Of a stretch of DNA of 64,000 nt, positions 34,430-43,122 are shown in pieces. A model generated the notes under the pieces. That model ran no database searches, had not been told where the DNA came from, and saw nothing but the letters and a program-made list of their open reading frames with translations. Source of the stretch: Pseudoalteromonas luteoviolacea NCIMB 1944 (GTDB lineage: Bacteria > Pseudomonadota > Gammaproteobacteria > Enterobacterales > Alteromonadaceae); the NCBI RefSeq assembly GCF_001625565.1, contig NZ_AUXS01000037.1:1-64000 (forward strand), in the 5' to 3' direction. Each line of letters opens with the position of its first letter. Position 1 is the stretch's first letter. The translations under genes were made by a program, and so were the position numbers.

Positions 34430-37400
34430 TTAGAATCCATATTGCCACTCAATATTGACCAAGTCGTTGCCTAACCAAGGTAGTTGCACAATGCCTAACC
34501 CCCACGGTAACTTCATTAGCAGAACGTCTTGCGGTTTACTTTCAACCACAACACTGACGCCATTAGCTGTGAGCTTCACTTCTCCGCTACGTTGCAAAAA
34601 CATAGCCTTGAACGATTCAACAGGCATGCCTTTCAACGCATCCCAGCGAGCAACGGCTGCAGACACCAAAGTGTGTAACTCATCTAGCTCTTCTTCATTG
34701 AGCGAGTCGACTTCTTCAAATTCGTACTCAATAGGCAGGCCAAGTAAAGCATTGATCACATAAGTTTCGGTGCTATTTGGCTCTAGCGATGCCAATGAAC
34801 AAAGCAGTGAATATGCTTTGTGCTGGGCTGCCGTATCTTTAAAAGTGACTTGCTCTGATTGAGACTTATCCAAGAGCGACATCTTTGTGAACAATATTTC
34901 AAAAAATGGCCACAGTAATACCACTCCAGCGTCATCACTGATCAATTGCTCTGAAGGTTGTTGGTATTGATGTTTTAATTCTGAAGCCACCTGTTCGCTA
35001 TGGGTCTTGAGTGATTCAATACCCAAACGCAACATGATATTTTGATGTTTATTGGCCTGCTCCGACACTTGCGCAATGACACGGTTCACATGCTTATCTA
35101 CTGCGCCCGCTTTAAGGGCACCTAACGCGTCCTGTTGCATTGACCCTCTTGCACCTTCAGTTTTTACAAAACGGTCATCAAGCGACGAGTTTAGTGATTC
35201 ATTTTGGCCCAGCGCCACATCAGCAACACCCGAGACAAAGCCTTGTTCTTTTGCTATATCATGTGTCTTCGTCGCTATACTGGGGCGGAGCGAGTTGACT
35301 TTGGTTGCGACAGTTCCGTTGTGTGTTTTGTATGTGTTGAGCAGCTTTGTTGCCTCTGTCAAGGATTTAGCCGATTGCAATTCGCCAATATCAAATAACG
35401 GTACCTCAATAGAGGAACTACTATCAGTATCAAGGAGTTGCGCTTTGTCATGCGAAGTTAAGGCTATTTCGTTTGTCTCAGGCTCAGCAACCTGTTGATT
35501 TTCTTTTGCTAATTCTGCGGAGAATTCTTCTGGCGTGTGCGCAATATCTAACAGCGTTAACCACCACATTTGGTGCTTTTGAGCTTGACTTCGTATATAC
35601 GGGTTCAACGCATAAACTCTTTGCCTAAGTGTATTTAACGCCGTTAAGCTCAATGAGAGCGCACGGTGTAAAGCGGTGACACGTTGCGATTGTTCTAATG
35701 TAGTAAACATGTTTTGCCAGCTTTGGATATACCCCATCATTTGCACTGTTACATCATGCGTACTATGCAATTGAAACAAAGTTCTATTTACATTGATGGC
35801 TTGATGAAACGCCATGCAATAACGCTTTAACTGTGAGACCAATAGCAACTCGCGCGCAAAATCAAGCTGTGCATGAGGCGAAGGTGATTCGTCAACTGCT
35901 ACACGCTGCGTAACATTTTCTGACGTGGGGTCCACACCGGCATTAATTTGGCTTTCATTTTTTAACACACATTCAGAGTGGTTAGCTATAAACCCATCAT
36001 CAGCCTGACGAGTCGACCGAGTCCACTGCGATTGCGCCGAATTGATCAATATTAAAATCCCATCGAGCTCTTTAACTAGCGACGCGCAAATTTGAACGAG
36101 GTTCAAAATGAGGGGATGACTTTGTTTTTTTGAAGCGGCCTCATCACCATGCATATCGCTTTGATAGCTAATGGGCAGTGCCTGTTCTGCCAAAAAGCGT
36201 TCTGTATGTTCTTGTATAAATTGGTCAAGCTCGGTACTGCCTAAACCAGCAATTTTTTGTATCAGTTCGTTCTTGGCCTGAATATTCAATTGCGATGTAA
36301 GTACGCTCAGTGTGAGTCTCTGTTGTGCCTGTTGAATACTTTCCACATACAAAGACTGCCCACAGTGAAATACAATTCGAGCTGACGGCTCAGCTGTACT
36401 CACATTACTCAGTGCTAAATTCGCAGCCCTTGCAAGCTGAGACTTTTCTTGCGCCGTGCCACTGTCTGCTGCTGTTTTATTTGATACCGTCAAGGCACCT
36501 TCGTGCATCTGCCGTCCCACTATGGGCTGCTCAATGACTAGCTCTCTATTTTGCAGCGGTTCAGCGACTGTTCGAGCCCGAACCAACCAGGCTTCAATTG
36601 CCAATAAAGATTCGAGGTATACTGGTATACCTCTTTGCAAATCAACCCCTTGCTTGGAATCTAGTTGATTCACTAAAATGGTGTTCAGGCTTTCAATAAA
36701 TTGTTGCGGTATATTTTTAATTTGGCACAACAAGGCAAAAATTCGTTTTGCATAACGCAGCGTATACTGCGTTTTAGCCAATTGGTTTTGTATACGTTTT
36801 TCACGACCGATCAGTGTCAAAGCGCGATCCATCACTCGTAATTGTAAATACTGCTCTTTCTGCTCAGGTAATACTTCGTTCAAAAAGCGCTGCAAAGATT
36901 TTAGAATGGGTGAAGGTAAGTATTGGTCTATATCATGCTGTGCTAAGTACTGGAGCCAACTTAGCTGATTCATGGCAGGTAAATCCGCGTGTGCAAGCTG
37001 CTTGTGGAGCAGCTTTAATAAGGCATCAAGAGCGCGGATCGTCTTTCTACACCCACCGCCTATCTGAGATCTGACTTGAGCGACTAAATACTCAGTTGAT
37101 CTTAATGGCTGATGCTGAGCCTCTCCACCTAAATCTGCTACATCATCACTCACACTCAACAGCTCTGCGAGTACACTTTGCTGATTCGGTTGCGCTACGA
37201 CACTAGTGGTAAGTTCGGGCATAGATTTATCACCGGCTTTACGTGCCAAACATATCAGAGTGTTACAGTCGGCAGACGTTAACTGAGACTTTTCTTTGAT
37301 GGCGAACCATGTTGTAAGCGCATTCAAAGCTGCTCCGCGCTTCAATAATGCTTTGAGCACAACTGTACGAGTGCGTTTATCAAAAGCGCTCTGCTCAGAA

Positions 37401-38125
37401 TAAAACTGATATGCTTTTGCCAGCAACCTCATTCGCTGTTTAGGTATTTCGGCATCGAACACATAAGCTGTGTACAGCGATTCAATGTCTGCCCATAAAT
37501 CAATCCGCGTCTGCACCGAGAGTTTACTAATGAAATCAGCGCTTTTCTGACTGATAACCCCAGCTGATATGACCGCGAGCAATGCTTTAAAATCCGATGT
37601 CTTTTGACACAAAAGTAATATCAGTTGCCTTCGCAAACTTGGCCACTCTGGCGAATTGAGCAGTTTTAAAAATATTTTTGGTTGGTTGTGCAAACTATAT
37701 AAACACGCACTTTTTAGTTCCTGCCATGAGCGTGAGCTCAAATGCCCTCGCTGCTTTTGCAACACATGATCGATAACTGGCGTCGCAAACGCATAATCGT
37801 CGACTCCCAACGCATTTATTTTTCTGTATAACTGCTGTTCCAATGCTGCATAAAAAACAGGGCTAAATACCTGGGCGAAATATCCACTTGGATTATCTTT
37901 TAACGCTTGTAAATCAATATCAGGTAGCTCTAGCTCAATGTCATTGAGAGTCAGTGAGTCAACAGATGTCTTGACGTTTGGGATTTCAATTTGTAAGCAG
38001 TTGATCTCCTTATGCAACCAGTTCTTAAATAGCGACTCAAGGTCAGCAATGCTATGCTGCCCTGAGTCCACTAAGTGAGATGGGGCCTCAAGCTCAGCCC
38101 CGATATGTTCAATCGACAAGTTCAT
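34430..38125 (-). CDS. eCIS tape-measure protein (Afp14-like, CIS_TMP)
   Basis: A 1,231-residue protein, largely helical with Gln/Leu-rich repeats and no membrane segment. The C-terminal domain (about 1060-1231) has the signature of the contractile-injection tape-measure family: DAGVVLLWPFFEILFTKM, an internal LLGLP element, LHTLVSAAVARWDALKGMPVESFKAMFLQRSG and the closing LLMKLPWGLGIVQLPWLG. It should fill the tube lumen and set tail length, so its size implies a long particle. It starts two bases after the fibre gene stop, in the Afp13-Afp14 order. Confidence 0.85.
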   Translation of the reverse strand: MNLSIEHIGAELEAPSHLVDSGQHSIADLESLFKNWLHKEINCLQIEIPNVKTSVDSLTLNDIELELPDIDLQALKDNPSGYFAQVFSPVFYAALEQQLYRKINALGVDDYAFATPVIDHVLQKQRGHLSSRSWQELKSACLYSLHNQPKIFLKLLNSPEWPSLRRQLILLLCQKTSDFKALLAVISAGVISQKSADFISKLSVQTRIDLWADIESLYTAYVFDAEIPKQRMRLLAKAYQFYSEQSAFDKRTRTVVLKALLKRGAALNALTTWFAIKEKSQLTSADCNTLICLARKAGDKSMPELTTSVVAQPNQQSVLAELLSVSDDVADLGGEAQHQPLRSTEYLVAQVRSQIGGGCRKTIRALDALLKLLHKQLAHADLPAMNQLSWLQYLAQHDIDQYLPSPILKSLQRFLNEVLPEQKEQYLQLRVMDRALTLIGREKRIQNQLAKTQYTLRYAKRIFALLCQIKNIPQQFIESLNTILVNQLDSKQGVDLQRGIPVYLESLLAIEAWLVRARTVAEPLQNRELVIEQPIVGRQMHEGALTVSNKTAADSGTAQEKSQLARAANLALSNVSTAEPSARIVFHCGQSLYVESIQQAQQRLTLSVLTSQLNIQAKNELIQKIAGLGSTELDQFIQEHTERFLAEQALPISYQSDMHGDEAASKKQSHPLILNLVQICASLVKELDGILILINSAQSQWTRSTRQADDGFIANHSECVLKNESQINAGVDPTSENVTQRVAVDESPSPHAQLDFARELLLVSQLKRYCMAFHQAINVNRTLFQLHSTHDVTVQMMGYIQSWQNMFTTLEQSQRVTALHRALSLSLTALNTLRQRVYALNPYIRSQAQKHQMWWLTLLDIAHTPEEFSAELAKENQQVAEPETNEIALTSHDKAQLLDTDSSSSIEVPLFDIGELQSAKSLTEATKLLNTYKTHNGTVATKVNSLRPSIATKTHDIAKEQGFVSGVADVALGQNESLNSSLDDRFVKTEGARGSMQQDALGALKAGAVDKHVNRVIAQVSEQANKHQNIMLRLGIESLKTHSEQVASELKHQYQQPSEQLISDDAGVVLLWPFFEILFTKMSLLDKSQSEQVTFKDTAAQHKAYSLLCSLASLEPNSTETYVINALLGLPIEYEFEEVDSLNEEELDELHTLVSAAVARWDALKGMPVESFKAMFLQRSGEVKLTANGVSVVVESKPQDVLLMKLPWGLGIVQLPWLGNDLVNIEWQYGF

Positions 38126-38127
38126 GA

Positions 38128-41100
38128 TTAAACGTGGTCATTACGCCAGAAGAAACGCGAGTGGTTCAATGGCTTATCTAAGAATAGAGCATGCCATAAG
38201 AAGTCACCGTGATGCTCCTCTTGCTCCTCAAGGTGATAGCAACCCATGCTGAATATATGGTTTCCATCACCTTGTTGCGCATTATTGCGACGCCAAAAAC
38301 CTTTACAAATCAGGTTTTGACACTTGTAAGCGCCGCCGCCATGTAGCTGTGCAGTGTTGTTTAAAGCGGTCACTTCGCTATCATCACAATGAGCAACTGC
38401 CCCACCCCGTTCAGCTGAGCAGTACTGTGCATGGATCATGGCATACCTCAAGCCGTATGCAGCACCACCTTGTCGCCCAGCTCTACAATTACGGATGTTT
38501 TTGGCTTCGATGTTGGTAACGTCTTCACCATAAATAGCACCACCATCACCACTCACTGCGTGGTTTTCAATTACACAGTTTAATTCGATTTGATCGGCGT
38601 AACGTAGATTGAATGCGCCGCCATTGCCTTCATAAGCGCTAAGCTCTTTAGAAACTTCATGAATAGCACCATCAAACGTGAAACCATGCATACTTACATG
38701 TTTAACCGTTGCATCGCGGTCTCCGCGAATTAAGAAGCGACAACCTGAATGCGCTTTAACAATGCGCGTTTCCCGCTCGTTGAAGCCAACAATCGTTAGG
38801 TTTGAACCAACTTCCACAGCTTTTTTGAGTTTATACGCTCTTGAAACCTGGCGATGACCATTGTGAGGGAACAATAAAATCGTCATGTTGCTCAAACAAT
38901 CTCGAGAGAAGACATCATCAAATTCTTCCTGATTATGTATCGCAACGACTTTTTTACCGCGGCCAAAACGCCATGCATGTTCATCGACGTAGGCTTTTAC
39001 AGCGGCTTGTGTTGCAAGCACATTGTCAGACGCCATGTCCCCACCAAGCTCGCAATCCGGTGAAACAGCCTCGATATGAGGGCCTTCTGGGAGTTGTAAT
39101 TGCTGCGGCGAAATCTGACCTTGAACTGAGCAATCACCGATAATTTCTGCACCTTGCTCTAAGTTCAGTGTATTCGCGAGGACTAAGTCTCCTTCAACGG
39201 TTAAATTGTCCGATACGCGTGCATCACCTTTTACATCAAGTTTATGCTCCGGCATTTTACAGCCAATACCTACATTAGCACTTCCGTCAACGATGAATTC
39301 TGAAGTTCCGCGCACAGCGACATTTAAAGCTGCTTCACCCTCACTGGTATTGACAGCCACCATGGCACTCTCATTGAGTGACTCACCGACTTGAATGCCA
39401 TGCTGGGTGGCCAGTTTTGCTGCGTGAATTGAACCACTGACGTACGAGTCGCCCTTGACGTGAGTATCACTGCTAAAGTTTGTCTCACCTTTAACCGCTA
39501 AATGACTATGGATATCGACATGAGGCTTGAATACAACTTGGTTCGCGGCGTCTAGCCCCTCAACAACCAAGCTACCGCGAATAGTGGTATCTTTGTCAAA
39601 GTGTACGGCTTCTTTAAAGAAAGCATTTCCATTTACAGTTAACTCTTCTCCAAGCATTAGGCTCTTAGCAAAATTGGCATCAGCTAATAAGTTCAACTTA
39701 CGTTCAATTGTGGTTAAACCTTCAATGGTCACCGTATCTTTAAACAACGCATCGTCATAAACCGTTAAGTCAGAACGAAGCTCAACATCGCCTAAAATTT
39801 TCGCGCCATCTAAGCACTCTAACTGCCCTGTACCGCGTAACACGCCATTTAATTCAATGTCACCTTCAACTTTCACATCGCCGACAATATCTAGCTCCGC
39901 GTCTGGTTGGTCATTGCGGATCCCCACTTTGCCATTTTGGAATACTATTGGGTTAACCCCTTTGTGATATACCGCAAATGCATGCTCAAAGTGGTTTTGC
40001 TCAATGCTTACCTGGGCACTACGTCGAGTAGATAATTTTTCCTCTTCAGATGTGTGCATCGCCAATCCGATACGTGTTTCACCTTGAAGCTCTGAGGTGC
40101 CGTAAATATTGATATTACTTCTGAAACTTGCGTATTCGTTAACATGCAAACTGTCATCAACTTCTAAACGACCCTGCACGGATAAGTCTCTTCTAAAGCA
40201 AGCATCTTCACCGACATCAAGAACATAATCAGGCCGTTCAACGCCTAGCCCTAAATTACCATGACTAAAGACCAGCTGTGCTTTGCCACTGGGGTCATCA
40301 ACTCGAATAGCCTGTTGATCTGTTTCACAAATATGCAATCTTGCCGTTGCCTGATAAGGGGCTAATGATAAGTTGCCCCCCACATTAGCGTCAGCTCTAA
40401 ACGTAGCGTCATTGTTGACCGTGAGTGCATCTCGCCCTTCTGTACCTTCGATCTCAACACTGCCACCAGCATAATGTTCGCCAGAGACACTCAAAGTTTC
40501 GTTAATTTGTGTATTGCGTCCAACTTGCAGGTTTGACTTGATTTCAGCATCACCATTTACGGTCAATTGGGAGTCGAACTGTGCTTCTTGGGTTAAGTGT
40601 AATTCGCCATCCAGCAGCGTCTTTCCTGCCACATGCAGGGCTGCTCTTGGTATATCCCCAGAGTTATTTGTAACACTTACATGCGCACCATTTTTAAGCT
40701 CAGCATGTCCCAGTAATTTGGTTTTGCCATCAACGTGTAATGCCAAATCTGCGTCTGAAATATTAAGTTGACCCGAGATATCTGCCTGACCTGTCACCGC
40801 AAGGTTTGCGCCATTAGTTGGCAGGGTTTGGTTTATCGCCAACTGGCCAGCAGCAGCCAATATTTCCGCATCTTCTGCGGTGTTGGTTATTCTGAAAACC
40901 GGGCTTTCTGAGAGTTGAGTTAATACAAACTGGCTATTGGCAAAATTAACTGCCGTAAGTTCATTCTCTGTGATCGTGAATTCACCGAATAGATATGAAT
41001 CGCCGTAAACATTAAAGTGTGCAGACTTGTCACTCGTGCCAATCTGAGTGTGCGTCAGCGTCGCACTAAACCCGCCGCTTTCACTGTTATCACTGACAAC

Positions 41101-43122
41101 GTGCACACCCGAGAGAGATGTTACATTCTTGTCAAATAATGCCGACTCACCAACATGCAGACTTTCTTCAGGGCTGCGCTTGAATAGGCCTATACGTTCA
41201 GCCTGTGTGCTGATAAGAGTGGTGGTATTTAGACCATTGAAATAGCTTATATCAACACTTTGAGGTTGGCCGTTATGTGCCAACACGCCCAATTTAGCAC
41301 TTGTTGTCCAATCGCTTTGCACACTCTCTGAGGCAATTTTCACTTGTTCACTAAAATCCGCGCGATCAGTGACTTTAAGCAGTGGTGTAACAATGTCGCC
41401 TTTAACATGTAAAGTGTATGGCTGCTGCGCACTACCCATCACTGTTTTAGTATCATTGATATTTAACAGCGAATTACCTTCTTGATCCGCGACCAGCAGT
41501 GACGTGCGCTCAGACGCTGTGCTTTTCACTGTAAGCGTAGCTGCTTCATTAGTCGCCGCTTCCCCGACAGTTAGATTGTGCTTCACCAGCGCGTCCGCAG
41601 CTGTCAGCTTAGTATCAATGGTCACGTCGCTATTTGCATGAATTGTCGTGAATTCAGCATGATCTTGAACGTCAAGCGTTGTATTGATCAGCGCACCAAC
41701 ATTCGTAGGTGTGCCTAGCGGATTACCTACTCGTAATTTTTGAGTATGAGTTTGTCCGCTGATCTGTGCATCAGCTTGTACATTGATGTCACTTACCCTT
41801 GTTGTACCAGCGCTCAGAGCTTCTTCTATCTGCGCAGTCTGTGCATTTATCTGCTTATCGACAGTAAGATTTTCAGACACATATCCATCGGTTAAGATGT
41901 TGACATTTTTCTCTTTTGCTCCCGGCGTATTCGTCACCTTCAAAAAAGCCGAGTTGTTGTCACCTACATGGAGCAAATCTCCTGTGTTGGCTTGAATATC
42001 TACTTTCGCACTGGGTGACTCACTACCAACTGCAAGCATTTGGCTTATGTACGCGTTATTGCTGACAGAAATATCAGTGCCTACGTCAATTGCGTTTTCT
42101 GTGGTGACTGTACCGGAAAACTCAGCATCGCCATTACTATTTAATGCAATATGTGCTTGCGCTTCACCTTGGCCGACCAATAAATCTTGGGCAATGTGCA
42201 TACTTGCCTGAGGCATATCAGTTCCAACACCAACCTTGCCTTCAGGGTTAATGATAAATGGTGTCGTATCCTTGTTATAATCATCGACTCGAAACAAATC
42301 TGTCGTATCTGATGAGCGCTTGCCAATATGAAGCTTTGCCGAAGTACTGTTCTGTTCAAGGCCAACCCCCATCATTGGCACTTCAACATGCCCATCAAAA
42401 ATCGCCTCTTGCGCTTCTAGCACGCCATTGAGTTCAGTACGCTCTTCAACTGTGAGCATGTGCGCAGACGTGCTGCCTTGAAATTCTGCAGTACCCGATG
42501 CGGTGATTGATTGGGTTTGAATATGTCCGCCAACTGCAACGTCTTGTTTCGCTTCTACCTGGCCGTGTGCCGTAATAGTTGGGTTGCCTTCATCATCCAA
42601 ACCAGCATCTAAGGTGTTCACAGCTCCTTTGCCAACAGATAATTCACCGGCTTGTAAATGCTGACTAATATTCGCCGTTTGAGACTTAAGCGCCTGCGTT
42701 GCTCTCACATTTCCTGTTACACGCAAAACATCGTCTGCGCTGGGGTTAACCACAACTTTGTCGTATACATTAACGCTTTGTGCATCAGCGGATAGCACAT
42801 CAACTTCGCTATCTTCATTCGACACCACGACATCATGATTAATTTTGACCGCTTCCATGTCTACGCGTAACCGTTCGTTCTCACCATCAGGGCTAACCGT
42901 TAGCGGTGAAGTTACTTCAATTTCGTTAAGCGTATCTTTTTCAACCACAGCGATTGGATCATCTAATTGGTTAAAGCCAGAGAGAATTAACGATTTAAAA
43001 TCATCCCCTGACGGCGTTGCGAGATCGTCAAACTCTTTAAATAATTCAGCGCGATTGCGCTTTTCGGCTAGAGATGGTTGGTCACATTCGACTAACACTT
43101 CTTGGTCACTGGATTTGTTCAT
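38128..43122 (-). CDS. Giant tail fibre (Afp13-like) with repeats and C-terminal beta-helix
   Basis: A 1,664-residue acidic protein. After a short N-terminal base-binding part, residues about 200-1300 are built from short repeats of the type L-x-V-x-G alternating with GVGTDMPQASMHIAQ-like blocks (near 300, 955, 1064, 1284), as in trimeric phage tail fibres with GIGTxxPxxxLxVxG motifs. Residues about 1470-1615 (NHAVSGDGGAIYGEDVT..., RQGGAAYG..., RGGAVAHC...) resemble a right-handed parallel beta-helix of the pectate-lyase type. It should bind receptors on target cells. It overlaps the Afp12-like gene by four bases (ATGA). Unusually long for an eCIS fibre; sequence is of normal composition for the strain. 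Confidence 0.75.
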   Translation of the reverse strand: MNKSSDQEVLVECDQPSLAEKRNRAELFKEFDDLATPSGDDFKSLILSGFNQLDDPIAVVEKDTLNEIEVTSPLTVSPDGENERLRVDMEAVKINHDVVVSNEDSEVDVLSADAQSVNVYDKVVVNPSADDVLRVTGNVRATQALKSQTANISQHLQAGELSVGKGAVNTLDAGLDDEGNPTITAHGQVEAKQDVAVGGHIQTQSITASGTAEFQGSTSAHMLTVEERTELNGVLEAQEAIFDGHVEVPMMGVGLEQNSTSAKLHIGKRSSDTTDLFRVDDYNKDTTPFIINPEGKVGVGTDMPQASMHIAQDLLVGQGEAQAHIALNSNGDAEFSGTVTTENAIDVGTDISVSNNAYISQMLAVGSESPSAKVDIQANTGDLLHVGDNNSAFLKVTNTPGAKEKNVNILTDGYVSENLTVDKQINAQTAQIEEALSAGTTRVSDINVQADAQISGQTHTQKLRVGNPLGTPTNVGALINTTLDVQDHAEFTTIHANSDVTIDTKLTAADALVKHNLTVGEAATNEAATLTVKSTASERTSLLVADQEGNSLLNINDTKTVMGSAQQPYTLHVKGDIVTPLLKVTDRADFSEQVKIASESVQSDWTTSAKLGVLAHNGQPQSVDISYFNGLNTTTLISTQAERIGLFKRSPEESLHVGESALFDKNVTSLSGVHVVSDNSESGGFSATLTHTQIGTSDKSAHFNVYGDSYLFGEFTITENELTAVNFANSQFVLTQLSESPVFRITNTAEDAEILAAAGQLAINQTLPTNGANLAVTGQADISGQLNISDADLALHVDGKTKLLGHAELKNGAHVSVTNNSGDIPRAALHVAGKTLLDGELHLTQEAQFDSQLTVNGDAEIKSNLQVGRNTQINETLSVSGEHYAGGSVEIEGTEGRDALTVNNDATFRADANVGGNLSLAPYQATARLHICETDQQAIRVDDPSGKAQLVFSHGNLGLGVERPDYVLDVGEDACFRRDLSVQGRLEVDDSLHVNEYASFRSNINIYGTSELQGETRIGLAMHTSEEEKLSTRRSAQVSIEQNHFEHAFAVYHKGVNPIVFQNGKVGIRNDQPDAELDIVGDVKVEGDIELNGVLRGTGQLECLDGAKILGDVELRSDLTVYDDALFKDTVTIEGLTTIERKLNLLADANFAKSLMLGEELTVNGNAFFKEAVHFDKDTTIRGSLVVEGLDAANQVVFKPHVDIHSHLAVKGETNFSSDTHVKGDSYVSGSIHAAKLATQHGIQVGESLNESAMVAVNTSEGEAALNVAVRGTSEFIVDGSANVGIGCKMPEHKLDVKGDARVSDNLTVEGDLVLANTLNLEQGAEIIGDCSVQGQISPQQLQLPEGPHIEAVSPDCELGGDMASDNVLATQAAVKAYVDEHAWRFGRGKKVVAIHNQEEFDDVFSRDCLSNMTILLFPHNGHRQVSRAYKLKKAVEVGSNLTIVGFNERETRIVKAHSGCRFLIRGDRDATVKHVSMHGFTFDGAIHEVSKELSAYEGNGGAFNLRYADQIELNCVIENHAVSGDGGAIYGEDVTNIEAKNIRNCRAGRQGGAAYGLRYAMIHAQYCSAERGGAVAHCDDSEVTALNNTAQLHGGGAYKCQNLICKGFWRRNNAQQGDGNHIFSMGCYHLEEQEEHHGDFLWHALFLDKPLNHSRFFWRNDHV

